Under the pieces are notes generated by a model. It saw only the letters and a program-made list of their open reading frames with translations. It searched no databases and was not told where the DNA came from. This document shows, piece after piece, positions 36,093 through 44,455 of a stretch of DNA of 53,741 nt. Numbering within the stretch: position 1 is the first letter of the stretch; the number at the start of each line of letters is the position of its first letter. The position numbers were made by a program, and so were the translations under genes. This DNA comes from Propionibacteriales bacterium (lineage in GTDB: Bacteria; Actinomycetota; Actinomycetes; Propionibacteriales; Nocardioidaceae): positions 1 to 53,741 of the forward strand of contig JAICMS010000005.1 in the NCBI GenBank assembly GCA_025929075.1, given 5' to 3'.

Positions 36093-36758
36093 ATGAGGAT
36101 CTTGGGGGAGATCTGGCCGGTCTTCGGGTTGCGGATCACTGCGGGTCCGATCGGACTGGCACCGATCTTCGACAGCGACATCCCCGACCTCGTCGCACTG
36201 GCCGAGGCGGGGATCCATGACCCCGACGCGATGCCGTTCTACATTCCCTGGTCGACCGCACCGCAGCCCGAGCTGGAGCGCGGCATGGTTGCCTACTACT
36301 GGCGGACCCGGGCCGAATTCAAGCCCGAGAGCTGGACGCTGGAGTTCGTGGTGCGCTACCGCGGCGAGATCGTCGGATCGCAGGGCATCTCGACGAAGGA
36401 CTATGCGGTCACCCGGACCGGAGAGACGGGGTCGTGGTTAGGGCGCGCATATCAGGGGCGCGGCATCGGGACACTGATGCGGCAGACGATCTGCGCCTTC
36501 CTCTTCGACCACCTCGACGCTGTCGAGATCGCGTCGGGTGCCTTCCTCGACAACCCGGCGTCGCTGGCAGTCAGCCGCAAGGTCGGCTACCAGCCGAACG
36601 GCCAGGAGCGGCTCAAGCGGCGCGACGGCGAGGTCGCCCTCAGTCAGAAGTTGATGCTGCGCCCGGAGACGTTCGTCCGGCATGACTACCCGCTGGAGGT
36701 CGAGGGCGTCGACGCCGTACGGCGACTGATCGGCCTCGACCCATCTGGACCGGCCTAA
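36093..36758 (+). CDS. GNAT-family N-acetyltransferase
   Basis: A 221-residue acetyltransferase of the RimJ/RimL type. Acetyl-CoA motif A is GRAYQGRGIGTLMR near residues 124-137, and FLDNPASLAVSRKVGY near 150-165 is the typical follow-on helix. The substrate is unknown; proteins like this acetylate ribosomal proteins, antibiotics or small amines. The ATG is preceded by GAGGTGAATGG. A large hairpin follows the gene. Confidence 0.85.
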   Translation: MRILGEIWPVFGLRITAGPIGLAPIFDSDIPDLVALAEAGIHDPDAMPFYIPWSTAPQPELERGMVAYYWRTRAEFKPESWTLEFVVRYRGEIVGSQGISTKDYAVTRTGETGSWLGRAYQGRGIGTLMRQTICAFLFDHLDAVEIASGAFLDNPASLAVSRKVGYQPNGQERLKRRDGEVALSQKLMLRPETFVRHDYPLEVEGVDAVRRLIGLDPSGPA

Positions 36759-36791
36759 CCACCTCACACCCCGGCGGCGCGTCCAGTCGGT

Positions 36792-36871
36792 GTGGCCGAT
36801 CCCGGCGACGATTGGCGAGAGTGGCCGCCCTCGACACCGAATCCGTCGATATCGGTGCCGGGATCGGCCAC
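36792..36871. repeat. 15-bp perfect inverted repeat enclosing two small stems
   Basis: GTGGCCGATCCCGGC (36792-36806) pairs perfectly with 36857-36871. The 50-nt interior can form CGAG/CTCG (36816-36819 with 36830-36833) and ACCGA/TCGGT (36836-36840 with 36852-36856). It lies 33 bp after the GNAT stop and about 106 bp before the VOC start. It may be a terminator, a structured RNA or a small mobile repeat remnant. Confidence 0.6.
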
Positions 36872-36965
36872 CTTCGCTGCGGGCTCAATGGCTGGCGGGC
36901 GGGAACTCGACAGCTGAGCTTCTGCAGTTCCTCACGGACCGGCCCGCATTGTCGGAGGGCGCAGT

Positions 36966-36971
36966 TACGGT
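36966..36971 (+). promoter_or_regulatory. -10 box (TACGGT) of the VOC gene, leaderless
   Basis: TACGGT ends 6 nt before ATG 36978, and no Shine-Dalgarno sequence is seen. Confidence 0.5.
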
Positions 36972-36977
36972 AGTCGA

Positions 36978-37358
36978 ATGATTGGACGGCTTCATCATGT
37001 GATCGTCGACTGCCCGGATCCGACCGCGCTTGCCCGGTTCTACTCCGAGTTGCTGGGGATGACCGTCACCTACGAGTCCGACGACTTCGTCGTCGTCGCC
37101 GCGAGCGACCGCAACAGCGGCATCGCCTTCCAGTTGGCTCCGAGCCACGAGCCGCCGCACTGGCCCGACCCAGCGTCGTCGTTGCAGATGCACTTCGACG
37201 TGATGGTCGACGATAAGGAGGAGGCCGCTGCGCGGGTCCTCGCCCTCGGGGCGCGGCCGCTGCCCGCCGGCGACCACGTATACGCCGACCCGGCCGGTCA
37301 CCCGTTCTGCCTGATCGCCCGCCCGTCGTGGGCGGAGCCGATCAACGCCGACCGATGA
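36978..37358 (+). CDS. VOC-family (glyoxalase/dioxygenase fold) protein
   Basis: A 126-residue protein with two beta-alpha-beta-beta-beta modules: GRLHHVIVDCPDPTALARFY at the start and LQMHFDVMVDDKEEAAARVL in the middle, with DPAGHPFCLI near the end. This is the common actinobacterial glyoxalase-like form; histidines at 7 and 75 could bind metal, but substrate is unknown. It converges with a phosphotransferase-type gene across only 4 bp. Confidence 0.85.
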   Translation: MIGRLHHVIVDCPDPTALARFYSELLGMTVTYESDDFVVVAASDRNSGIAFQLAPSHEPPHWPDPASSLQMHFDVMVDDKEEAAARVLALGARPLPAGDHVYADPAGHPFCLIARPSWAEPINADR

Positions 37359-37362
37359 GTCG

Positions 37363-38268
37363 TCACAGGTCGATTTCGAAGGCGCGCAGGACCCACGTCA
37401 GATGCTTGCCGACCTGGTCGGGGTCGTCACGCGCTGCCTCGGCTAGCCAGGTCAAGCTCAGCATCTTCGTCCACCAGTCGAGCCGGTCGCGGAAGCCGCC
37501 GTCGACCGTCAACCGATAGTCAGCGAGGACCGCCGCCACAAAGCTGTGGTCGCCGAGGCCGATCAGGCCGACGAAGTCCATGACCGGGTCACCGACCACC
37601 GCGTCGCTCCAGTCGATCAGGCCCGTCAGTTGACCCGTGACGGGGTCGACGAGCACATGGTCGGGGCAGATGTCGTTGTGGATGAAGCGCGCGTCGAGCG
37701 AGGCTGCCGGCGGTTCGTGTTCGTCGAGCAGGTACGGCGACACCTTGGCCAACAGCGCCGCCTCAAGCAAGGGGGGTAGCAGCTCGGTCAGCGCGGACAT
37801 CCGGCTCAGCAGGTCGGCTGTGCTCGCCGGGCCATCCTCGGGTGGTAGCGGGATACGCGCCGGGTCCACGCGGTGAAGGCGGCTGAGTGCATCGCCGAGT
37901 TGGTGGGCAAGGGCCGGCGTCGCCCTCAGCTCCACCTGGTCGGCGCCGACACCTGGTTGGTGGCGGTAGCCGACGAACGGGTAGGGGAAGGCGGCCGAGG
38001 GCTCGCCGTACCACTCAAAGGTGGGCACCAGCTCGCCCAACGTGGCGCCCACCAGCGGCATCAGCGCGATCTCTCGGATGAGCCACGCAACGCACCCCGC
38101 CCGCTTGGGAAATCGGAAGATCAGATCCTCGTCGACGAGAAACAGCTCGTTGTCCCAGCCGGCGCTCCAGCGCTGCACGTGTCTGCCCGCCAAGTCGGGG
38201 AACTGCTGTGCGAGCAGTGCCTCGACAAGCACCGTGTCGAGCGGTCTGTCGACACGGCCCGGCGGCAT
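37363..38268 (-). CDS. Aminoglycoside-phosphotransferase-family kinase
   Basis: A 301-residue protein of the APH/choline-kinase fold. The catalytic loop FIHNDICPDHVLVD (near 190-203) carries the D, and GLIDWSDAVVGDP (near 212-224) the metal-binding aspartate. An N-terminal lobe with FRFPKR holds the ATP lysine. Many such proteins phosphorylate metabolites, not drugs, so a resistance role should not be assumed. CAAACT lies 6 nt before the ATG, a possible leaderless -10; TGGAGCC could also act as a ribosome binding site. Confidence 0.88.
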   Translation of the reverse strand: MPPGRVDRPLDTVLVEALLAQQFPDLAGRHVQRWSAGWDNELFLVDEDLIFRFPKRAGCVAWLIREIALMPLVGATLGELVPTFEWYGEPSAAFPYPFVGYRHQPGVGADQVELRATPALAHQLGDALSRLHRVDPARIPLPPEDGPASTADLLSRMSALTELLPPLLEAALLAKVSPYLLDEHEPPAASLDARFIHNDICPDHVLVDPVTGQLTGLIDWSDAVVGDPVMDFVGLIGLGDHSFVAAVLADYRLTVDGGFRDRLDWWTKMLSLTWLAEAARDDPDQVGKHLTWVLRAFEIDL

Positions 38269-38531
38269 GGCTCCAGTTTGTCCGGCGGCGGTCCCGGCCC
38301 ACCAGCCAATTCGTCGCGGGGGTTCTCTTTAGCCGGCTCGCGGACTGATCCGGCGGGGCAGCTGCTGACCCGAAGGGAGCCAAACAAACTGTCATCCGCC
38401 ATCGGCGGGTGGCTGTGCTGGCGCACGGGGTGCACAATGTCGATGCTGCCTGACCGAGACGGCGCTCTGGCTGGGTTTGCCGACCTGACCGCTCCGTCCT
38501 GGGATATCCAAAGCGAAAGCAGGAGGAATCA

Positions 38532-38780
38532 GTGCCTCTGTATATGGACGTTCACAACCTGGGCGACGTGACGGTCGACGCTGTGGCCGAGGCCCACAAG
38601 GCCGACCTGCAGGTGCAAGGCGAGCACGACGTGCAGTTTTTGCGCTACTGGGTTGACGAGGAGCATGGCAAGGTCTTCTGCCTTGTCGACGCTCCGACGC
38701 CCGACGCGGCCAACACCGTGCACCGCGAGGCGCATGGCCTGGTGGCCGACGAGATCTACCCCGTCCAGGAAGGTTCGTAA
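38532..38780 (+). CDS. DUF4242 (SCO4226-like) small protein
   Basis: An 82-residue ferredoxin-like protein: MPLYMDVHNL at the start, VAEAHKADLQVQ, and KVFCLVDAPTPDAANTVHRE with ADEIYPV at the end, matching DUF4242. SCO4226 of Streptomyces, in this family, was reported to bind nickel; histidines here (H8, H21, H34) could do so, but that is not shown. The GTG start is preceded by AGGAGGAATCA, a strong ribosome binding site. Confidence 0.8.
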   Translation: MPLYMDVHNLGDVTVDAVAEAHKADLQVQGEHDVQFLRYWVDEEHGKVFCLVDAPTPDAANTVHREAHGLVADEIYPVQEGS

Positions 38781-38827
38781 GACTGGGCGAAACATCGCGA
38801 CTCCGGCCGGCCGGTCTGCTTGCGAGC

Positions 38828-39664
38828 GTGACCCGCCGGCTGCGTGCTGCTGGCTGCGTGTTCGCCGAAGAGGAGGCGCGGCTCCTCGTGAACGAGTCCG
38901 GTACGGCGGCCGAGCTGGCGACGATGGTCGACGCCCGGGCCAGCGGTGTGCCGCTGGAGTATGTGCTCGGCTGGGCTGAGTTCTGCGCGTTGCGGATCGC
39001 CGTCGAGCCCGGGGTCTTCGTGCCGCGGCGGCGGACCGAGTTCCTCGTCGACCAGGCCGTCTCCCGACTGCTCGCCCGGCCGCAGGGCCGCGAGGTTGGC
39101 GGCGGCCCTGTAGTCGTGCTCGACATCTGCTGCGGAACCGGCGCTCTAGGGCTGGCCGTCGCCGAACGGGTCGACGGCGTCCAGCTGCACGCCGTCGACG
39201 TCGATCCGGTGGCTGTGCACTGCGCGCGTCGCAATCTGGCGGTGGCGGAGCGGGAGGTCGCTGTCTATGAGGGCGACCTGTTTGCCCCCTTACCTGAGCG
39301 GCTGCGCGGCGGGACGGACGTTGTGCTGGCCAACGTGCCGTACGTGCCCACGCAGCAGATCGCGCTGCTGCCGGCCGAGGCACGTGAGCATGAGGCGCTA
39401 ACAGCCCTCGACGGGGGCTCGGACGGTCTGGATGTGCTGAGACGGGCTGCCTTCGAGGCGCCGCGCTGGCTCGCGCCGACCGGTTTCATGCTCGTGGAGA
39501 CGAGTCGTGACCAGGCGCCGGGCGCCGCCGAGGCCTTCACGGCTGCCGGGCTCTCAGTCGAGATCCGGACCTCGGACGACGCATCCGCGACCGTCCTCCT
39601 TGCCACCCAATCCCGGCGAGATGGCGCCAAACGCACCGGTTTTGCCGACGTGGCCGTGCAGTGA
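38828..39664 (+). CDS. PrmC/HemK-related N5-glutamine methyltransferase
   Basis: A 278-residue class I methyltransferase. The SAM motif VLDICCGTGALG lies near residues 98-109, the N-terminal helical part resembles PrmC, and FVPRRRTEFLV matches the PrmC hallmark region. The substrate motif is NVPY (ANVPYVP near 170) in place of NPPY, as in the PrmC-related subgroup whose target is not release factor. The GTG at 38828 is the only sensible start. It lies 47 bp after the DUF4242 gene. Confidence 0.85.
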   Translation: MTRRLRAAGCVFAEEEARLLVNESGTAAELATMVDARASGVPLEYVLGWAEFCALRIAVEPGVFVPRRRTEFLVDQAVSRLLARPQGREVGGGPVVVLDICCGTGALGLAVAERVDGVQLHAVDVDPVAVHCARRNLAVAEREVAVYEGDLFAPLPERLRGGTDVVLANVPYVPTQQIALLPAEAREHEALTALDGGSDGLDVLRRAAFEAPRWLAPTGFMLVETSRDQAPGAAEAFTAAGLSVEIRTSDDASATVLLATQSRRDGAKRTGFADVAVQ

Positions 39665-39869
39665 AGACCTCTCGCCGCGTCGGGCTGCCGGATAACGATT
39701 CGACCGTCGAGGGTGCCCAGGTGCAACCACCCGGCGCATTGTCGCGTCAACCCATCAGCCGCGGCAACGACGTCACCCGGCTGACAGCCGTCTCACAGCC
39801 GGTGGACAGCAGCCGGACAGCCGACTGGCCGACCGTGATCACGTGACGAGCAGCCGGCAAGGAGGAGCA

Positions 39870-40104
39870 ATGTCGACCCTGCCGTCCACGATGCTGAGCA
39901 GAGCGACCACGTATCGAGCGGGCATGCTGCTGATGGCAGACCGGCTTTTCGCCGAGTTCGACCGCCTGCCCGTGCGCCTCGTGCTGGACGCGATTGCGTC
40001 CGCTCATCGCACGTTGCGCGAGCGTGGCGTGCTGCTACCTGCGCCCGGCCGAGGTAGAGGCGCTGGCACGGGAGACGCTCCGGTCGCATCTGCGGGCCGC
40101 CTGA
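39870..40104 (+). pseudogene. Frameshifted small helical protein gene
   Basis: ATG 39870 has a strong AAGGAGGAG upstream and opens a coding-like frame (MSTLPSTMLSRATTYRAGM to ERGVLLPAP). From about 40043 that frame turns to glycine- and arginine-rich noise, while the +1 frame continues AEVEALARETLRSHLRAA and stops at TGA 40102-40104. Removing one G from the GG at about 40049-40050 restores a 77-residue helical protein resembling small actinobacterial three-helix-bundle proteins. This is either a real mutation or an assembly error. Confidence 0.6.
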
Positions 40105-40143
40105 TCGCCCCGACACCCGGCATGCCTCCTGGCTCCATGCGCG

Positions 40144-40629
40144 ATGCTGGTGCACATGGCCGAGGCGCCGACGTACAAGAAGCCGGACTGGTTCACCCAG
40201 CACCTCTTCAACCCCGCGGTCAAGGCGCTGACTCGCATCGGCATCAGCGTGATGGGCTCGCGGATTTTGCGGGTCCGGGGCCGGTCGAGTGGGCAGTGGC
40301 GCGAGACAGCGGTCAACCTCTTGCCGTTCGAGGGTGATCGGTACCTGGTCGCGCCGCGCGGCGAGACTCAGTGGGTGCGCAACCTGCGCACGGCCGGGTC
40401 CGGTGAGCTGCGCGTCGGACGGCGAGTCGAGCGGTTCACCGCCGAGGAGGTCATGGAGGGCAAGGAGCCGGTGATGCGGGAGTACCTGCGACGCTGGCGT
40501 TGGGAGGTCGGCATGTTCTTCAACGGTGTGACAGCAACATCGCCCGACGACGCGGTGCGCGAGGAGGCGCAGCGGCATCCCGTCTTCCGGCTCCACGCCG
40601 ACCAGCCCAGCGGTTCTGCCGGGCTCTGA
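40144..40629 (+). CDS. Deazaflavin (F420)-dependent reductase, Ddn-like
   Basis: A 161-residue split-barrel protein of the nitroreductase/quinone-reductase Ddn family. NPAVKALTRIGISVMGSRIL, VRGRSSGQWRETAVNLLPF, YLVAPRGETQWVRNLRTAG and LRVGRRVERF follow the family strand order, with the RGR-SG and W-V-RN segments that contact F420. Members reduce quinones or nitro compounds with F420H2. A nearby ATG at 40156 is an alternative start. The gene implies that the organism makes F420. Confidence 0.9.
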   Translation: MLVHMAEAPTYKKPDWFTQHLFNPAVKALTRIGISVMGSRILRVRGRSSGQWRETAVNLLPFEGDRYLVAPRGETQWVRNLRTAGSGELRVGRRVERFTAEEVMEGKEPVMREYLRRWRWEVGMFFNGVTATSPDDAVREEAQRHPVFRLHADQPSGSAGL

Positions 40630-40652
40630 CGCAACCGGAACCGACCCGCCAC

Positions 40653-41255
40653 GTGACCAATGATCGGGTGGTTCTCGTGGTCACCGGCCTACCCGGATCG
40701 GGCAAGACGACCTTAGGCAAGGCGCTCGCGCGGGCCCTCGATGTCTCGCTGCTCAGCCTCGACGAGCTCAAGGAGCGGTTGTACGTCGAGCGGCCGGGCC
40801 TCGATGCCTACGCCCTACGCCTTGCTGCCGAAAACCTTCTCGCTTCTCGGCTCGACCAGTTGGCGCGACGGCCCGGCGGCGACGTCGTAGCGGTCGTTGA
40901 CATCTGGGTCGCGCCCACCCGCGACGCGGCTCGCGTGCGTGAGCTCCTCAACGGCCGCGGCTGCACGGTCGTCGAGCTCGTCTGTCGAGTGTCCGCGGAG
41001 CAAGCCGCCGAACGGTACGCCGCTCGACCTCGAACGGCGCCGCACCTGCCACCTGATGCGGCGACGCTTCAGCGCATCCGCGAGGCAGCCCCGCGGATCA
41101 CCTCACTCGGGCTGGGGCGGAGCATCGACGTCGACACAAGCCGATCTGTCGACGTGCCGGAACTGCTGGCCTCCCTTTACCCCGTGAACGCAGCGCGTGG
41201 CGAACAAACGGACGCCGCCGCTGCCCCGCAGGGGGCGTCAGCTCGTCCAGACTGA
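40653..41255 (+). CDS. P-loop kinase of the AAA/zeta-like small-molecule type
   Basis: A 200-residue P-loop protein. Walker A is GLPGSGKTTLGKAL near residues 12-25, a DELKERLY element follows, and VVDIWVAPTRD resembles Walker B with a lid region RTAPHLPP near 130. It is probably a small-molecule or nucleotide kinase; the substrate is unknown. The last 18 bp overlap the convergent hemerythrin gene. A GTG at 40653 is used, with no strong ribosome binding site. Confidence 0.7.
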   Translation: MTNDRVVLVVTGLPGSGKTTLGKALARALDVSLLSLDELKERLYVERPGLDAYALRLAAENLLASRLDQLARRPGGDVVAVVDIWVAPTRDAARVRELLNGRGCTVVELVCRVSAEQAAERYAARPRTAPHLPPDAATLQRIREAAPRITSLGLGRSIDVDTSRSVDVPELLASLYPVNAARGEQTDAAAAPQGASARPD

Positions 41256-41870
41256 GGCAACGTCGCGGCGGTAGGGCCGACCGAAGACGCCGCTGAGGAC
41301 AGCCAGCACCGGCTTGGGAACGTTGGCGGTGATGGCCGCGTTCTCCTCATGGCTGGCGCCGTTGGTCACCCAGGCGAAGAAGATGCCACCGGTGCGTGGC
41401 CCGACCTTGGCGAACTCCCGCCCCATCGCCTTGATCGTCGGATCGTCGTGCTTGGCGGCGTAGATGGGCTCGAGCTGCGCCTCCTCATGCTCCATGTGGG
41501 CGCCTGCCACCTGCTGGAGCTCGCGCATGGCCGTTAGTGCGGTTTGCGCAGCCTCCGCGGACGCGGTCTGTCGTAGCTGCGCCATCGCGCCACCTGCACG
41601 CGCCAATGCAGCGGCCAGGCCTTCGTGTTCGGCGTCCATCTCCGCGAGCAGGTCGCTGCTCACGCCGACCTGCTGCAACGCCGGCCAGGCGATGTCGTGC
41701 TCACCCGTGTGGTGACGGGTCAGTTGGTCGTCGAAGTTCTGCCAGGCGCGCCAGAGCTGTGCGGCTCGCGTGGAGTCGCCGACCGGGAACCGCTGTAGCG
41801 CATCGATGAAGCGGTCGAGATCGCGTCGGAAGGCGCCATGGATTGCCTTGTTCATGCTCATCTCTGCCAT
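41238..41870 (-). CDS. Hemerythrin-like domain protein
   Basis: A 210-residue four-helix protein. Metal ligands of the HHE pattern are present: H11, HHTGEHD near 54-60, EHEGL near 81, and HMEHEEAQLEP near 121-131 (His and Glu ligands), expected to hold a di-iron centre that binds O2 or NO. It lies 9 bp after a kinase gene in a minus-strand operon (43783 to 41238). The C-terminal 80 residues extend beyond the minimal domain. Confidence 0.85.
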   Translation of the reverse strand: MAEMSMNKAIHGAFRRDLDRFIDALQRFPVGDSTRAAQLWRAWQNFDDQLTRHHTGEHDIAWPALQQVGVSSDLLAEMDAEHEGLAAALARAGGAMAQLRQTASAEAAQTALTAMRELQQVAGAHMEHEEAQLEPIYAAKHDDPTIKAMGREFAKVGPRTGGIFFAWVTNGASHEENAAITANVPKPVLAVLSGVFGRPYRRDVASVWTS

Positions 41871-41879
41871 GGATCGACC

Positions 41880-42497
41880 CTAACGAGGCGCGGTCGCAGG
41901 GCCAGCGCGGTCTTCGTCGGTAGTGGACCCGGCCTTGTCAAGCGCCTGCAGCAGGGCGCGGTAGGTGACCTCGATGTCGCCTTCGATGCTTCGTACGGCG
42001 ACGGCCGAGTCTGGGTCATCCGCCCGATCACGGATCTTGTTCAGGAGTGTGTCGACCATGCAGCGCAGAGCGTCGTCGCCACCGGCCTCTTGGATCACGC
42101 GGTCGACTTGCTGGAGCCAGGGGTCGTCGGGATGACGCCTGGTGCGGCGGTGATACCGGCGCACCGACTCGTCGCGATCGGCGGTCAGTACGCACTCGAA
42201 GAAGGCTGCGCCACTGTGGTTGGCGGCGGCGCGGAACCTCATGAGCTCGGCCGGGTCAAGCAGCATCTGCGGCAGCACCACGTCGTTGCCGCTGGCGAGA
42301 TACGCGCCGATCATCGCTAGGGACGCCGACCTGACGAGGCTGCCGGTCCGGTAGAAGTCCGTCTTCCAGCCGCCCACGAGTCGGCGTAGCACGTCGATGT
42401 CGCAGTTGAAAGTTCCGGGGTGGTCGTCGACGTACCGCCGCGCGAGCGTCGATTTACCGATCCCCGGTGCCCCGTTGAGGTGGATCAGCCGCGCCAC
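41880..42497 (-). CDS. P-loop kinase/AAA-type NTPase
   Basis: A 205-residue P-loop protein. Walker A is GAPGIGKSTLARRY near residues 9-22; the rest is helical with RRYHRRTRRHPDD near 120-132, a basic lid segment. It is probably a small-molecule kinase; the substrate is not evident. The GTG start at 42497 is coupled to the gene upstream by a 9-bp gap, and the hemerythrin gene follows after 9 bp, so the three are one operon. Confidence 0.7.
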   Translation of the reverse strand: MARLIHLNGAPGIGKSTLARRYVDDHPGTFNCDIDVLRRLVGGWKTDFYRTGSLVRSASLAMIGAYLASGNDVVLPQMLLDPAELMRFRAAANHSGAAFFECVLTADRDESVRRYHRRTRRHPDDPWLQQVDRVIQEAGGDDALRCMVDTLLNKIRDRADDPDSAVAVRSIEGDIEVTYRALLQALDKAGSTTDEDRAGPATAPR

Positions 42498-42506
42498 GCC
42501 AGCAGC

Positions 42507-43175
42507 TCAGTCGCACCAGGGAAAGCCGGACGGGTTGGCGGCGGCCCGAGCGGAGAGCACCTCGACGTCATGGCTGTTGACGTCGTCGAGAAACGGGAAG
42601 TCGTCGGGACCCACCTCCAGTACGGCGAGCGGCGTGGCGGGCTCGAGGCTGGCCCATTGGTTGATCTGCACCCGCATGCCGAACTCCTCCTCGTCCGGCT
42701 GACGCTGGAAGCCTGCGCGAGGAAGCAGGTAGACGACCCCCGGACGCCACGGCTCGCCGTCGAAGGCGTCGTCGTTGATCGAGAAGTAGTAGTACGACGC
42801 CGGCGTCGGCGGATGCCACAACACGAAGCTGCCGTTAACGAGCGAGCTCACGGCCGGGCGGTTCACGATCGCGAAGAACATGGCCCAGATCCCGTCGGAG
42901 GCTGCAAAGACCGCCTCCTGGGCGCCGAACTCCGTCGCGTCGTTCGCGGCCCGCGGCTCGAGCCGAGTCAGACCACGGTGGCCGGAGCCGTGCAGGAGCA
43001 CGTCCCGACTCTCGGTCAGCCAGCAGAGGAACTGCCACTTCGGCGCGGTCAGCCGGTAGTCGAGGATCCGGCCGGTTCCCGGCCGCACTTGCTCGTCGTA
43101 CAAGTGCCCGAACTCGCTGGCATCCGCTTCGGACCAGCAGACCGGGCGCGCCAGGTAGTAGTCGGGCAGCTTCAC
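42507..43175 (-). CDS. Unrecognised conserved-type protein
   Basis: A 222-residue soluble protein rich in aromatic residues (YYLARPVCW, WAMFFAIV, SYYYFSIND, GVVYLLPRAGF), with no signal peptide. It ends NPSGFPWCD. I cannot name the family. Its GTG start overlaps the stop of the upstream membrane-protein gene in GTGA (43175-43172), so translation is coupled. Being between a membrane protein and two small enzymes says little about role. Confidence 0.65.
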   Translation of the reverse strand: MKLPDYYLARPVCWSEADASEFGHLYDEQVRPGTGRILDYRLTAPKWQFLCWLTESRDVLLHGSGHRGLTRLEPRAANDATEFGAQEAVFAASDGIWAMFFAIVNRPAVSSLVNGSFVLWHPPTPASYYYFSINDDAFDGEPWRPGVVYLLPRAGFQRQPDEEEFGMRVQINQWASLEPATPLAVLEVGPDDFPFLDDVNSHDVEVLSARAAANPSGFPWCD

Positions 43176-43783
43176 TTCGAGACCGGTCGGTGGCGGTTGC
43201 GAGTGGTCGTGTGATAGCCGCGTGCCACCGAGATGGCCAGCAGGGCGATGCCGGCGATGCACTCGGCGACGTACGGCGTCCAGCTGTCGACCCCCCACGC
43301 GAAGTACAACGGTCGGGGCAGCAGCTGATGTCCTTGTACGGCGCCAACCACGGCGATCTCCGCCGTGACGATCGCTCCCGCCACGACGCCGACCCACTGG
43401 CGGTGGCGGCGTCCGAGCCAGGCGCCGAACACGCCGAAGACCGGCCCGGTCACCAGGCCGGCGAGGAAGTAGATCCGGTTCGCGCGGACCTCGGTCAGCA
43501 GCTCCAGTAGGTAGCCGCCGTCACCGAGGTGTCCCGCCAGGACGACGGTGAGCGCGGCGTAGAAGCCCACCAGTGCCGCGAGCGTGCTCGCCAACCCGGT
43601 GAGCGCTCCGCGCAGCGGGCCACCCGCCCAGACCGCCGGCAGCAGCGCCACCAGAATCCACGGCGCGCTGAGATTGCCGAGCCCGCCGCGCAGGTCAGTC
43701 TCGTTGCCCTTGAAGAACCCGACGACGACACCGAAAGCCAAGGCGAGCATCAGCAAACACACCAAGCGCTTGGTGGTCGGCAT
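43172..43783 (-). CDS. Six-helix membrane protein (DUF6518-like)
   Basis: A 203-residue polytopic protein with about six hydrophobic helices (residues 7-25, 39-57, 60-83, 98-121, 130-150, 168-190). It resembles the actinobacterial DUF6518 group as I recall it; no catalytic residues stand out. It opens a four-gene minus-strand operon. The ATG has TAGCCT 6 nt upstream, suggesting a leaderless message. Confidence 0.65.
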   Translation of the reverse strand: MPTTKRLVCLLMLALAFGVVVGFFKGNETDLRGGLGNLSAPWILVALLPAVWAGGPLRGALTGLASTLAALVGFYAALTVVLAGHLGDGGYLLELLTEVRANRIYFLAGLVTGPVFGVFGAWLGRRHRQWVGVVAGAIVTAEIAVVGAVQGHQLLPRPLYFAWGVDSWTPYVAECIAGIALLAISVARGYHTTTRNRHRPVSK

Positions 43784-43789
43784 GGTCAG

Positions 43790-43795
43790 AGGCTA
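43790..43795 (-). promoter_or_regulatory. -10 box (TAGCCT) of the 43783-41238 operon, leaderless
   Basis: TAGCCT on the complement ends 6 nt before ATG 43783. No -35 of quality is visible. Confidence 0.5.
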
Positions 43796-43890
43796 ACAGC
43801 GGGCGGGCTCGTCGGTGGCCGGAAATAGCCGCCGCGCGCCCCGTGCGGGGCCCGGGCCAGATCCAACGCCACGATGGCGAGAATGGCGGC

Positions 43891-44391
43891 ATGCATCCTG
43901 AGCCAAGCGAACCCACCGGTCAGCTGGACGTGGAGGGCTGCCTGGCCTGTGATCTGACCAGCGGGCGACAGTCGCTGCCTGGCGGGGTGGTCTGGCAAAG
44001 CGCCCACTGGCGGGTCGAGCACTGCGTCGGGCCGCTGGGCGTGGGCACCTTGCTGCTCAAGCCACTCCGACACGTGGAAGGGATCGCAGAGCTGACGGTC
44101 GACGAGGCAGCCGAACTCGGTCCCGCGCTGCGCCACACCAGCGCGGTGGTGTCCGAGCTCTGTGAACCCGAGCAGGTCTACACCTGTCTGTGGTCACACG
44201 CCGGTCGGCGGCGAGGGCACATCCACTTCGTCGTGCAGCCCGCAACCCGAGCGGCGATCGACACGCACGGTGGTGCCTACGGACCGGCCCTGCAGGTAGC
44301 GATGTTCGAGGCGGCCGTCTCGCCGGGCGCGGCCGCGGTCGAGGACTTCGCCGACCGCGCCCGGGCGCTGTTCGGACAGCCGGGCTCCTGA
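43891..44391 (+). CDS. HIT-family protein with degenerate triad
   Basis: A 166-residue histidine-triad nucleotide-binding-like protein. GCLACDLTSG near 16-25 and the VGTLLLKPLRHVEGIAEL strand fit the HIT fold. The triad segment reads GHIHFVVQP instead of HxHxHxx, so the third histidine is valine. It may still hydrolyse nucleotide substrates weakly or only bind them. GAGAAT lies 6 nt before the ATG, a weak leaderless -10. It diverges from the DUF6518-like gene. Confidence 0.75.
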   Translation: MHPEPSEPTGQLDVEGCLACDLTSGRQSLPGGVVWQSAHWRVEHCVGPLGVGTLLLKPLRHVEGIAELTVDEAAELGPALRHTSAVVSELCEPEQVYTCLWSHAGRRRGHIHFVVQPATRAAIDTHGGAYGPALQVAMFEAAVSPGAAAVEDFADRARALFGQPGS

Positions 44392-44455
44392 CCCAGCAGA
44401 GGAGACCGCGGCTGGCCGGTCGTCGGGCTCGGCGTTCAACCCGAGCGAGGGAGCC

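Noticed and set aside
37363-38268. Antibiotic resistance gene, from the aminoglycoside-phosphotransferase fold.
   Set aside because: The fold covers many metabolite kinases and there is no mobile or resistance context.
39870-40104. Programmed ribosomal frameshifting in the small gene.
   Set aside because: No slippery heptamer with a downstream pseudoknot is evident, and the shift point is a simple GG in a GC run, more like a mutation or sequencing error.
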